Assembly: GCF_000685035.1 (NCBI RefSeq) | Contig: NZ_BAYB01000032.1 | Coordinates: 1-64,000 of the forward strand | DNA length: 64,000 bases | Direction of reading: 5' to 3' | DNA from: Paraburkholderia ferrariae NBRC 106233 | Lineage (GTDB): Bacteria; Pseudomonadota; Gammaproteobacteria; Burkholderiales; Burkholderiaceae | Part shown: one piece after another, positions 8,679-16,741 of the stretch | Layout of the letters: the number at the start of each line of letters is the position of its first letter | How positions within the stretch are numbered: position 1 is the first letter of the stretch | Position numbers and translations under genes: made by a program | The notes under the pieces: generated by a model | What the model was told of the DNA's origin: nothing | Database searches by the model: none | What the model saw: only the letters and a program-made list of their open reading frames with translations

Positions 8679-9215
8679 TCAACGCGCTCCGGCGCAGCGG
8701 AGTTCGCGAGCCACGCGACGCAACGCCTCCACCTGAGGCATACGCCGCTCAAGTTGGTCAATTGCGCACCATGGGTACGGCAAGCTTCGCGCCCACCCCA
8801 GCATCGGCGCCGCGATCTCGCGCCCGAGCACCCGCATCTCGTCGATCGTAATGACAAGACGGCTGATCCGTCCTGCGTTAGCGAGCCATTCGTACCTGCC
8901 TGAACCCAGGCGCGCGGCGCCGTCGTCCTTCTGGGTCATGCAGACGAGCCAGTTGGTAGCGTAAGCAAGTGCGTCAGGTGTCGGCGGTGCGCCGATGCAG
9001 AACGTGTAGACATTCTCGTAGCGCTGGGCAAACTGGCTCACCATGATCGAAGTGATCGCGTCGCGTCCCGTAAGGTGCGGCGGGAACGCGATGTCGTCGG
9101 TTCTGACCCGCGTGACCAGTTCAGCCTGCTCCTCGAAGGCCGCCTCCATCAGGTGAGGCCGGTTACCGTCCTTGGCGTGGATATAAGCTTCGATACAGTG
9201 TTTCAGCGAGGGCAT
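8679..9215 (-). CDS. NTF2-like (SnoaL-type) protein
   Basis: A 178-residue protein whose N-terminal part (HCIEAYIHAKDGNRPHLMEA, then AFPPHLTGRDAI) shows the alpha-helix/cone-barrel pattern of the nuclear transport factor 2 superfamily. Members act as small-molecule dehydratases, isomerases, or as non-catalytic binding proteins. An alternative ATG at 9287 overlaps the stop of the DUF2848 gene (TGATG) and would add 24 residues with translational coupling; neither start has a clear Shine-Dalgarno site. It is the last gene of the monooxygenase/amidase operon and presumably acts on one of its intermediates. Confidence 0.78.
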   Translation of the reverse strand: MPSLKHCIEAYIHAKDGNRPHLMEAAFEEQAELVTRVRTDDIAFPPHLTGRDAITSIMVSQFAQRYENVYTFCIGAPPTPDALAYATNWLVCMTQKDDGAARLGSGRYEWLANAGRISRLVITIDEMRVLGREIAAPMLGWARSLPYPWCAIDQLERRMPQVEALRRVARELRCAGAR

Positions 9216-9286
9216 GATGGCATTCGCGAAGCGGGTTGAGTCAGCAAGGCACGGCGGCACCCCGGCAGGCGCAGGGCGTCGCGCCA

Positions 9287-9976
9287 TCAGCCGTGGATTG
9301 CGAGCGATTCGACCGCGTACGCGTGGCGCAGCGTGCGGCCCAGAACCGGGTCCTCGAGCACGACCTCGAATTGCTGCGCCGGTCGGATACCGCCAATGGC
9401 GGCCAGCGTGCCGCACAGCATCGCGGCTCCGTCTTCGAACGTCTCCGAGCGGGAAGCGAAACGCGCCAGCAGATCCTCGGGCGAATGCATGGCCGTCACC
9501 GGGCCCTCCTGATACAACACGCGTTCGCCGTCGACGGTGGCATACGAGCGCAGGATCAGGCTGTCCCAGTGGTCCTCGACGTCGGCGAGGCGCCACAGGG
9601 TCGAGGAGCACGGCTTTTCGCACATTTGCTTCGAGACCGTGATGCCATAGGTCTCGACTTCGCGGTCCGTATGGTCCGAAGCGATGCCGACAAAGATTTC
9701 GCCGCCGTCCTTGACGAGCAGGAACTCCGCCTCGCCGCTGCTCGCACCGCCGCTTACCTGAACGACGGGTTCAGCGCTCAGGCGGCTCGCGGCAACCCGG
9801 TAGAACACCGGCGTGTACGGCGGACGCTTGACGCCCAGTTCTTCGAGTTCCCGAATGTGGGCTTCCATCGCCACGGTGTCGCGGCCGGTCCAGCCGGCCA
9901 CGACGAGTTGCCGGATGGAAATGGCCCGCGGCTTCACGCCTTCCGGACCGTCGATGTGGAACGTGATCGTATTCAT
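9287..9976 (-). CDS. DUF2848-family protein
   Basis: A 229-residue protein recognised as DUF2848 from the phrases VAGWTGRD, MEAHIRELEELGVKRP and PYTPVFYRV. No catalytic function is established for the family. The fold is suspected to resemble fumarylacetoacetate hydrolase, but that is inference. The ATG at 9976 follows GGAGAA at good spacing, whereas an in-frame upstream codon at 10009 lies inside the amidase gene. It sits 29 bp after the amidase and overlaps the possible longer start of the NTF2-like gene. The position suggests a hydrolytic or isomerising step late in a catabolic route. Confidence 0.85.
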   Translation of the reverse strand: MNTITFHIDGPEGVKPRAISIRQLVVAGWTGRDTVAMEAHIRELEELGVKRPPYTPVFYRVAASRLSAEPVVQVSGGASSGEAEFLLVKDGGEIFVGIASDHTDREVETYGITVSKQMCEKPCSSTLWRLADVEDHWDSLILRSYATVDGERVLYQEGPVTAMHSPEDLLARFASRSETFEDGAAMLCGTLAAIGGIRPAQQFEVVLEDPVLGRTLRHAYAVESLAIHG

Positions 9977-10005
9977 GTTTGCAAATTCTCCAGAGTGGCT
10001 CGCGC

Positions 10006-11364
10006 TCACGCGCGGCCAGGCTCAGCGCGTGGGCTCAACAGCCGCTCCACGGCGAGGCCGGTTTCCAGCAACGCCCGATCGGCGAGGTGCCGTCCGAACA
10101 GCATCAGGCCAACCGGCGCTTCGCCCGGTTCGTGGCAGGGAACGGAAAGCGAACACAGGTTCAGCATGTTCGCTATCGAGGGGTTGCGCAGCAGAAGTCG
10201 GTTGGCATTGAAAAATACTTCGTCATCCTCAAGTTCATCGACACGCGGCGCCGTGATCGGAACGGTGGGCATGACGAGCGCATCGAACGGCGCCATCTCG
10301 CCATCCATCGAGCGGCAAAGCTCCGCACGCAGCGTAAGCATCCGCAGGTAATCCACCGGCTGCTGGGCGTCGGCCAGCCGAATGCGCGAGACGACGCGCG
10401 GATCGTATTTCTGCGGCTGCTCGCTCAACAGGTTGCGATGCCAGGCACTAGCCTCGGCCGCAACAAGTCCGCCGTTCTGGCCGATCTCGCCCAGCCGCTC
10501 CCAACTCGCAAACGCGACCTCTTCCATCACGGCACCGGCTGCGGACAAGGCCGTGAGCGAGCGCGACCACGCGCGCGCGACGGCATCGCTCATGCCGTCA
10601 AGCACGACGCGCATCGGCACGGCGAGGCGCAGGCCCCGCACGTTGCGCCTCGCAAGAGGCGCCGGTTCCTCGCCGGCCATCACGGCGTCCAGCGTAGCGC
10701 AGCAAGCCACCGAATTCGCGAGCGAGCCTATCGAGTCGTAGCTCGACGAGAGCGGCACTGCACCCTGCAGCGGTATGCGGCTTGCCGTCGGCTTGAAGCC
10801 CACGATGCCGCACAACGCTGCCGGGATGCGGCAGGAGCCGCCGGTATCGGACCCAATCGCGGCGATCGCCATGGCGTCCGCGACGGACACCGCCGCGCCC
10901 GACGACGAACCTCCGGGAATCCGGCCGGCAACGCGATCATGCGGGTTGAGCGGCGTGCCGTAGTGCGGGTTGATGCCCACGCCCGAATACGCGAACTCGG
11001 TCATGTTGGTCCGACCCACGAACACGGCGCCGGCTGAACGCAGCCGCGTAATCGCCGTGGCGTCCCGACGCGCAACGACCTCGGGCATCGCACGCGAGCC
11101 GGCACGCGTGACCTCGCCCTGCACGTCGAACAGGTCCTTTACCGACACCGGCACGCCGGCAAGCGGTCCGGCAACGCCAATGCTGCGCAGCATGTCGGCG
11201 CTCGCTGCCTGGACGTGCGCGGCCGCGCTCACGCCATAGGGGAACACGCGTGCGCCCTCCCCGCCGGCGCACCCGGCCCTCCCGACACACCCATCCAGCA
11301 AAGCCGCTGCGCTTGTCTGGCCGCCCGCGAGTGCCGCCGTTACGGCTTCCACGGTACGCGTCAT
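10006..11364 (-). CDS. Amidase signature-family amidohydrolase
   Basis: A 452-residue amidase signature enzyme with the complete Ser-cisSer-Lys triad: the lysine in VPVSVKDLFDV, the cis-serine in GGSSSGAAVSVADA, and the nucleophile in GSDTGGSCRIPAALCG. Members hydrolyse linear amides, ureas or carbamoyl compounds. Length is normal. The ATG at 11364 lies two bases after the stop of the upstream cupin gene, so it is translationally coupled. It works within the monooxygenase/cupin/DUF2848 operon, which suggests release of ammonia or an amine from an oxidised aromatic or heterocyclic amide. The actual substrate is not evident. Confidence 0.9.
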   Translation of the reverse strand: MTRTVEAVTAALAGGQTSAAALLDGCVGRAGCAGGEGARVFPYGVSAAAHVQAASADMLRSIGVAGPLAGVPVSVKDLFDVQGEVTRAGSRAMPEVVARRDATAITRLRSAGAVFVGRTNMTEFAYSGVGINPHYGTPLNPHDRVAGRIPGGSSSGAAVSVADAMAIAAIGSDTGGSCRIPAALCGIVGFKPTASRIPLQGAVPLSSSYDSIGSLANSVACCATLDAVMAGEEPAPLARRNVRGLRLAVPMRVVLDGMSDAVARAWSRSLTALSAAGAVMEEVAFASWERLGEIGQNGGLVAAEASAWHRNLLSEQPQKYDPRVVSRIRLADAQQPVDYLRMLTLRAELCRSMDGEMAPFDALVMPTVPITAPRVDELEDDEVFFNANRLLLRNPSIANMLNLCSLSVPCHEPGEAPVGLMLFGRHLADRALLETGLAVERLLSPRAEPGRA

Positions 11365-11366
11365 GA

Positions 11367-11753
11367 TCAGGCCGGGTCGTAGTAGTGGATCTCAAGCAGC
11401 ACGCAGCCGCCGTTCGACTTGAACGGGCCGTGCCATGCGCCGGGCGGCCGCACTGCGTATGTATAGCCCTTGAACGGCACGCCGCCCTCGCCTTTCTCGT
11501 CGTTGCCGACGGTCAGGTCGCCTTGCACGAGAAACACCTCTTCCCAGTAGTCGTGCACGAAAGGCTTCTTCGTAAAGAGGCCGGCAGGCAGACGCAGCAG
11601 GCGCGTGCGGCTTCCCTTCTTGTTGACCGTGTCCAGCGCGCCCGAAAGGATCAACTCTTGCGCGCCCGAGTTGGCGTCGTAGCCCTCCGGCAACTGCCAG
11701 CCCTGCTCCATGTCCAGCTTGTGAAATTCGTCGTGAATCTTGTTGATCGCCAT
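11367..11753 (-). CDS. Cupin-domain protein in the monooxygenase operon
   Basis: A 128-residue single cupin. Core motifs are FVHDYWEEVFLVQGDLTVG and RPPGAWHGPF. The His/Glu arrangement (H, EE, H) could bind a metal, as in small cupin dioxygenases, but this has not been established. The ATG at 11753 has a good AGGAGAA site. It lies between the HpaB-type monooxygenase (43 bp upstream) and the amidase (2-base gap). It may open an oxidised ring or bind an intermediate. Sequence alone does not separate an enzyme from a binding protein. Confidence 0.82.
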   Translation of the reverse strand: MAINKIHDEFHKLDMEQGWQLPEGYDANSGAQELILSGALDTVNKKGSRTRLLRLPAGLFTKKPFVHDYWEEVFLVQGDLTVGNDEKGEGGVPFKGYTYAVRPPGAWHGPFKSNGGCVLLEIHYYDPA

Positions 11754-11796
11754 GCTTTTCTCCTGTTGCGTCTAGCGAATACGTTGAATGCCGCTA

Positions 11797-13278
11797 TCAG
11801 GCCGCCCGCGGCAGCGCCGCCAGTTCGTCCCTGAGCGAGTAGCTGCCCAACATCTGGTCGACGAGGCCCGATGCACTGGCCCAGTCGTAAGTGCGGTAGG
11901 CGTGGCCCTTCGTCACGAAGGTCGCGCCTGCGTAGAACATCTCGTACTGGTTGTGGCGGGACGCGAACTCGGAACCCACTGCGTCCCACGCCAGCTTGAA
12001 GAACTTGACGCGATCCTCTGAACTGCACGCTGGTGACTTCTGGGTCTTCTCGATGATCTGCACGAGCATGGGATTGGCGAAATCCTCGATGCTCGAAGGC
12101 AGCATGATCATGCCGCCGCCTGCCAGTTCGCGAAGCGAATTCAGCACCTTCGCGTACAACTGCTGCGTCAACACCTGCGAGCCGTAGAGCATGCTGCGGT
12201 CCGGCACATAGTAGCCGTTGACCACGCGCCCCTTTGCTTCCATGCCGCACACGAACGCTTCGACCATGCCGGCTTCGGCGCAAAGCTGGCCGAGCATCTC
12301 GCGCACCTGCGGGAAGCCGTTCGTACCGTTGATCTCGGTGATCTTCAGCGCGAGCCCGACGAGGAAGCGCAGCTTCACCATCAGGCGCACCTGGCACTGG
12401 TAGTTCTGGTAGACGTGTGCGGGCGTGGCATGAAACTGCCTTGCGCAGAGCCCGATGTCGCCAGCCACGAAAATGCGCTCCCACGGCACCTTGACGTCGT
12501 CGAAGTAGAGGACCGCGTCGTTCTCGTCGTAGCGGCTCGCGAGCGGGTTGTCGAACACCGACGTCGCGTTCGCCTCGTACGACTTGCGGGACATCACTTT
12601 CAGCCCCCTCGTGTTCATGGGAACCGCGAACGAAAGGGCATACATCTCGTCGCCTTCGCGCAGCGGCTGGATGCAGCTGCAGAACACCTCGTTCGCCATG
12701 ATGCCACTCGTCGCCAGCATCTTCGCACCGCGCACCGTAATGCCTTCGGCGTCCTGGTCCACGATACCCACGGCGAGGTATTTGTCCTCCTGTTCGTGGG
12801 CCGTCTTCGACTGATTCGCCTGCGGATTGACAATCACGTAGGTGAGAAACAGGTCGTTGTCGCGGGCGTATCGGTAGTAGTCGCGCAATGCGCCCGCGCG
12901 GGCCGGATCGGCGGCTTCGAATACGTCGATGCCCATGAACATGCCCGAAATGCACGAGGCGACGTGATCGGGCGAGCGGCCCATGAAGCCGTAGTGCAGC
13001 TCCGACCACGCCTCCAGCATCTGGCGGCGCTCCACCAGTTCAGCGTAGCTCGTCGGCAGTTGCCAGATGCGGCTCACGCTCCGGTCAACGCCATCGGGCT
13101 GAAACGTCATCTTCGCCGCGTTTTCCGGGCGTGCCTGAAAGTCGTAGAGATTCGCGTAACTGCGAATCGAATTGCGAAAGGCGGGATGCGTCGTGACGTC
13201 GGTCACGCGCTTGCCGTCGAGGTACACCTCGCGGCCGTCGCGCAGCATCGCAATATGGTCGCTGCCGTTCTTGATCAT
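11797..13278 (-). CDS. HpaB-type FADH2-dependent monooxygenase, oxygenase component
   Basis: A 493-residue protein of the 4-hydroxyphenylacetate 3-monooxygenase (HpaB) family, which uses reduced FAD delivered by a partner reductase to hydroxylate aromatic rings. Family-typical phrases are GREVYLDGKRV near the N-terminus, WSELHYGFMGRSPDHVAS, and RHNQYEMFYAGA near the C-terminus. Length matches the family. The ATG at 13278 is preceded by GAGGAG. The cognate flavin reductase lies 41 bp upstream. Downstream cupin and amidase genes argue for a substrate other than plain 4-hydroxyphenylacetate, because the usual hpa ring-cleavage genes are absent. Confidence 0.92.
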   Translation of the reverse strand: MIKNGSDHIAMLRDGREVYLDGKRVTDVTTHPAFRNSIRSYANLYDFQARPENAAKMTFQPDGVDRSVSRIWQLPTSYAELVERRQMLEAWSELHYGFMGRSPDHVASCISGMFMGIDVFEAADPARAGALRDYYRYARDNDLFLTYVIVNPQANQSKTAHEQEDKYLAVGIVDQDAEGITVRGAKMLATSGIMANEVFCSCIQPLREGDEMYALSFAVPMNTRGLKVMSRKSYEANATSVFDNPLASRYDENDAVLYFDDVKVPWERIFVAGDIGLCARQFHATPAHVYQNYQCQVRLMVKLRFLVGLALKITEINGTNGFPQVREMLGQLCAEAGMVEAFVCGMEAKGRVVNGYYVPDRSMLYGSQVLTQQLYAKVLNSLRELAGGGMIMLPSSIEDFANPMLVQIIEKTQKSPACSSEDRVKFFKLAWDAVGSEFASRHNQYEMFYAGATFVTKGHAYRTYDWASASGLVDQMLGSYSLRDELAALPRAA

Positions 13279-13319
13279 GTTCTTGCTCCTCGGGGGACGA
13301 ATGCGGTGAAAGCGATGAA

Positions 13320-13847
13320 TCAGGCGGCAATGAGGCGCTCGTCGAGCGCACGGTACTCGCCACCAAAGAAAATGAGGGGACGCCCATCGTGACGCGCCTG
13401 GTGGCGCACCACCCGTCCAACGAAAATCACGTGATCGCCGCCGTCATGCTGGGCATACGCTTCGCATTCGAACGTCGCCAGCGCGCCGGGCAACAACACA
13501 TGACTGTTGCAATCGCGCGTGCTGAACTCGAAGCCGTCCCACTTGCCCGAGTTCGCCTTCGCGAACCGGTTCGACAGTTCGTGCTGCGCCTCTCCGAGCA
13601 CGTTCACCGCATAGCGCGGCGACTCGCAAAGGTCGGCGAGACTCAGGCAGCGGCGATCCACCGAAAACAGGATCAGCGGAGGATCGAGCGAAACCGAGTT
13701 GAACGACGCCACCGTGATGCCGACCGGCGCGCCCTGACCGCGCGGCGCGGTAATCACTGCCACGCCGGTGGCAAACATCGCAAGCGCGCCCCTGAACCGA
13801 CGCTGCTCGTCCGGCTTCGTGCCGGCACCGTCTGACGAATGAGACAT
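13320..13847 (-). CDS. Flavin reductase (HpaC-type) partner of the monooxygenase
   Basis: A 175-residue flavin reductase-like protein with the FMN-binding split-barrel pattern: FATGVAVITAPRG, then GITVASFNSVSLDPPLILFS, and the terminal strand PLIFFGGEYRALD. It supplies FADH2 to the HpaB-type oxygenase encoded next. The ATG at 13847 follows AAGGAG. It is the first gene of the leftward operon that runs to 8679. A well-spaced promoter lies 60-90 bp upstream in an AT-rich stretch. Confidence 0.92.
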   Translation of the reverse strand: MSHSSDGAGTKPDEQRRFRGALAMFATGVAVITAPRGQGAPVGITVASFNSVSLDPPLILFSVDRRCLSLADLCESPRYAVNVLGEAQHELSNRFAKANSGKWDGFEFSTRDCNSHVLLPGALATFECEAYAQHDGGDHVIFVGRVVRHQARHDGRPLIFFGGEYRALDERLIAA

Positions 13848-14166
13848 CTTTGCTCCTTGCCGGGCATTCGCCCATTTTGATTTCTTTGTTACCTTTGTTT
13901 CTTAGCTATTATTCAACTCTATTTAAATTTGCAATGCAAGTTAGCGTAAACCCGGTCGCGAGCGCGGCATGCCGTTTGATATCCGCAATTTGTTGATTTC
14001 CCTGAAGAATCCGACCACGCCACGGCTCGTCGAACAGAGAAACAACCCTGCCGTCCGTATGGGCCGAGTGCGCATTCGTTTCGCGCGGTGCTAGACTGCG
14101 CGTCAGTTTTCGACCGCCGGACAAGCCTTCTCGCTGCCTGCGCACTCCCGACTCAAGAGCCAAACC
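13848..14166. other. Divergent intergenic region, hpaC-type gene to iscS
   Basis: This 319-bp gap holds the leftward promoter and the TTGCA inverted repeat described separately, plus two direct AACAAAG copies about 30-50 bp before the flavin reductase start (read on the minus strand). A long minus-strand open frame crosses it but has no plausible start or family features. No RNA gene was recognised. Confidence 0.5.
13906..13934 (-). promoter_or_regulatory. Putative sigma-70 promoter and TTGCA inverted repeat before the monooxygenase operon
   Basis: On the minus strand TTGCAA (13934-13929) is followed after 17 bp by TAATAG (13911-13906). The -35 box is embedded in the inverted repeat TTGCAATGCAA at 13929-13939, a form often bound by MarR regulators. 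The MarR gene at 15425-15979 is a candidate binder, by inference. The region is markedly more AT-rich than its surroundings. Confidence 0.5.
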
Positions 14167-15390
14167 ATGCAGAACGAATCGAAACACCGTCCGATCTATA
14201 TGGACTACAGCGCGACGACACCGGTCGACCCGCGCGTTGTCCAAACGATGATTCCCTTCCTGCACGAGCAGTTCGGCAACCCCGCCTCGCGCAGTCACAG
14301 TTATGGTTGGGAGGCCGAAGCAGCCGTGGAAGCGGCCCGGGCGCATGTCGCGGCACTGCTCAATGCGGATCCTCGCGAGATCATCTGGACGTCTGGTGCG
14401 ACCGAGGGCAACAATCTCGCCATCAAGGGCGCAGCGAACTTCTATCGCGGCAAGGGCAAGCACATCGTCACGGTGAAAACCGAGCACAAGGCCGTGCTCG
14501 ATACGTGCCGCGACCTTGAGCGAAGCGGCTTCGAGGTGACTTATCTGGACGTGGACCACGAGGGGATGGTCGATCTCGACGCCCTGCGGGCGTCATTGCG
14601 GCCGGACACGACGCTCGTGTCGGTCATGCTCGTCAACAGCGAAACCGGCGTGATCCAGCCGGTGGCAAAGATCGGTGCGCTGTGCCGCGCTCGGGGTATC
14701 GTGTTCCATTGCGATGCCGTGCAGGCCGCGGGCAAGGTGCCCATCGACCTGAAGGCGCTGGAGATCGACCTGCTGACGGTGACGGCCCACAAGGTCTATG
14801 GACCCAAGGGTATCGGTGCGCTGTACGTGCGCCGCAAGCCGCGCATCCGTATCGAGGCGCAGATTCACGGCGGCGGCCACGAGCGCGGCATGCGCTCGGG
14901 AACGCTGCCCACGCACCAGATCGTCGGCATGGGCGAAGCGTTCCGCCTGGCCCGGCTGGAACTGGACGACGAAGCGCGCCGCGTTGGCGCGCTGCGCGAC
15001 CGGTTGATGGCAGAACTAACGAAGCTCGAAGAGGTTTATGTCAACGGCAGTCTCGAGCACCGCATCCCGCACAACCTCAACGTCAGCTTCAACTTTGTAG
15101 AGGGCGAATCCTTGATCATGGGGATCAAGGGCGTGGCTGTCTCGTCAGGATCGGCCTGCACATCGGCGTCGCTCGAACCCTCTTACGTACTGCGCGCGCT
15201 GGGTCGCAGCGACGAACTCGCTCATAGCTCGATCCGCTTCACACTGGGGCGCTTCACGACGGAAGATGAAGTCGACGAGGTGGTTCGACAGGTCACGGAC
15301 AGAGTGACGAAACTGCGCGCGTTGAGCCCATTGTGGGACATGCATCAGGAAGGCATCGACCTCACCACCATCCAGTGGGCGGCGCATTGA
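14167..15390 (+). CDS. iscS: Cysteine desulfurase IscS (solo copy)
   Basis: A 407-residue PLP enzyme that removes sulfur from cysteine to supply Fe-S cluster and thiolation pathways. The PLP lysine is in LLTVTAHKVYGPKGIGALYV and the persulfide cysteine in SSGSACTSASLEPSYVLRAL. The end MHQEGIDLTTIQWAAH matches the IscS C-terminus that contacts IscU, so the protein looks complete. The ATG at 14167 begins just before the family motif IYMDYSATTPVDP. It is not accompanied by iscR, iscU, iscA or hscBA here, so it is a stand-alone copy and probably a paralogue of a gene in the main isc operon. Confidence 0.92.
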   Translation: MQNESKHRPIYMDYSATTPVDPRVVQTMIPFLHEQFGNPASRSHSYGWEAEAAVEAARAHVAALLNADPREIIWTSGATEGNNLAIKGAANFYRGKGKHIVTVKTEHKAVLDTCRDLERSGFEVTYLDVDHEGMVDLDALRASLRPDTTLVSVMLVNSETGVIQPVAKIGALCRARGIVFHCDAVQAAGKVPIDLKALEIDLLTVTAHKVYGPKGIGALYVRRKPRIRIEAQIHGGGHERGMRSGTLPTHQIVGMGEAFRLARLELDDEARRVGALRDRLMAELTKLEEVYVNGSLEHRIPHNLNVSFNFVEGESLIMGIKGVAVSSGSACTSASLEPSYVLRALGRSDELAHSSIRFTLGRFTTEDEVDEVVRQVTDRVTKLRALSPLWDMHQEGIDLTTIQWAAH

Positions 15391-15424
15391 TACGCTATTG
15401 CCGCCAGGCGGCCATACGACGCCA

Positions 15425-15979
15425 CTAACCCGCGGTGCCGCGTGCGGCGGCCGCCCGCTGCTGGCGCGCCTGCAGATGGTCGAGATCGAGCGCGGCCTGA
15501 TCGCCGTTGGCGACCAGTCGGTCCACCACAGAGCAGAGCATTTTAAATTCGCTGCGCGTCACGCCTTCAAACAGCACGTCGTTGATGCGCTGCTGCGTGG
15601 GCAGCAGTTCGTTGAGCAGACGGTTGCCGGCGGCAGTCATGGTCAGGCGCATTTTCCGTCGATCATCCGGATGCGCCTTTTTATCGATCAGCCCGAGTTT
15701 TTTCAGTTTGTTGGTCTCGACTGTGACGAAAGCGCCGCTCAGGTGCAGATGCTCGGCGAGCTGATTGACAGTCACCTCGTCGCGTGCCGAAAGATGCGCG
15801 ATCGACCGGGTCAAGGAGTATTGGACACCCGTCAGCCCGACCATGCTGCCAAAACCGTCCCGAATGGACAGGAGGCGCGCAGCGAACGGCAACAAGCCGT
15901 TGACGAGATGACGAAATTCAGCATCCGAGCCATCGATCAGGCAGGACGGATGCGTAACGGTTAGGCCTTTGGTTGCCAC
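15425..15979 (-). CDS. MarR-family transcriptional regulator
   Basis: A 184-residue MarR protein. The winged helix region spans about residues 65-125 (VTVNQLAEHLHLSGAFVTVE, then LGLIDKKAHPDDRRKMRLTMT with the DxRxxx wing). It is somewhat longer than typical MarR proteins because of a C-terminal Q/A/R-rich tail. The start is GTG at 15979 with AAAGG upstream. It converges on iscS. Nothing adjacent is an obvious target; the TTGCA inverted repeat before the monooxygenase operon 1.5 kb away is one candidate. Confidence 0.9.
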   Translation of the reverse strand: MATKGLTVTHPSCLIDGSDAEFRHLVNGLLPFAARLLSIRDGFGSMVGLTGVQYSLTRSIAHLSARDEVTVNQLAEHLHLSGAFVTVETNKLKKLGLIDKKAHPDDRRKMRLTMTAAGNRLLNELLPTQQRINDVLFEGVTRSEFKMLCSVVDRLVANGDQAALDLDHLQARQQRAAAARGTAG

Positions 15980-16143
15980 ACTGCTTACCTTTCAAAGTTG
16001 CTACACATAGCTTGCTGGCCAAGCTTTTTACCTGATTCTAACAGCAAGCACTTCGCCTTCGCCTGCTGCGGCGACGGACCTGCAGAACGCCCGGAAAAAG
16101 CCAAACGCTGCTGGTGGCGCCAGTCAGTAGATCCGTCCTCGTC

Positions 16144-16171
16144 AAGACCGGCACGCATGCCGGTCTTTTTT
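16144..16171 (+). terminator. Strong intrinsic terminator without an obvious upstream gene
   Basis: Perfect 10-bp arms AAGACCGGCA (16144-16153) and TGCCGGTCTT (16158-16167) surround a CGCA loop and run into six T residues. It points rightward, yet nothing recognisable is encoded on the plus strand between 15391 and 16143. It may end a small RNA or be left over from a lost gene. Confidence 0.8.
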
Positions 16172-16219
16172 CGTTCGAATAATTCCACTTCGCTCAGCAG
16201 GACTCGCGGCATGCTCCCA

Positions 16220-16442
16220 TCACGCCTTTGCTTGCCCGCGCAATATGACGGATCTGTACGCAATTCCCGCCGTATTGAACGGATCGTCGAGAACGAATCG
16301 GCGAATCGTCTCTATATCGTCTGACTCATACAAACAGAAGCTCCCGCCGACCACCCCGTTCGGCTCGAACAACGGCCCCGCCACCAGGGCACGCATTGGC
16401 GCGGCCGCGAAGTGAGCTTTATGTTCCGTGAATGCAATACAT
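16220..16442 (-). pseudogene. Degraded YciI-like protein gene
   Basis: An ATG at 16442 with a GGGAGG ribosome site starts MYCIHGT and then stops. One frame over, the same DNA continues with FTEHKAHFAAAPMRALVAGP and ends with a YciI-like tail (DDIETIRRFVLDDPFNTAGI). Intact YciI proteins join these two parts through about 15 further residues. The simplest reading is a small frame-disrupting deletion near the start. The open frame from 16453 would give a 77-residue protein lacking the first strand. YciI relatives are small ferredoxin-like-fold proteins of uncertain function. Confidence 0.6.
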
Positions 16443-16664
16443 GCCCCTCCCATTCGGTGCGGGTGCGTTTATGCGCGGGGAAACATAATCCCGCCCAATG
16501 GGAAACTGGAGAGAGATGGGGGCACAAATGGGTCGAGGTCCGGCTGTTCGTGGAAACCGCGGCCTTCCTTCCTTTGAGTCGAGTTGATACGCAACCTGCC
16601 GGAAGCGAAATCTCAGTGGAAGCTCACTTTTGCTTCGGGCCATTTCCCGGCGCGCCAGGAGTGC

Positions 16665-16703
16665 TTGCGCTTCTTAACTACGACTCGTACAATCCGAGTT
16701 ATG
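16665..16703 (+). promoter_or_regulatory. Sigma-70 promoter with overlapping operator (probable Rrf2 site)
   Basis: TTGCGC (16665-16670), a 17-bp spacer and TACAAT (16688-16693) form a good promoter for the oxidoreductase gene. The inverted repeat ACTCG (16683-16687) / CGAGT (16695-16699) covers the -10 box. The 12-mer ATCCGAGTTATG (16692-16703) recurs with one change before the nearby Rrf2 gene (18620-18631), which points to Rrf2 as the repressor. Confidence 0.6.
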
Positions 16704-16741
16704 CGCTGCGTTCGCGCGGCGATGACCCACAGGAGATGGAA

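Noticed and set aside
13909..14559. Minus-strand open frame across the iscS 5' end
   Set aside because: It would contain the iscS start region in antisense and the divergent promoter; no motif was seen.
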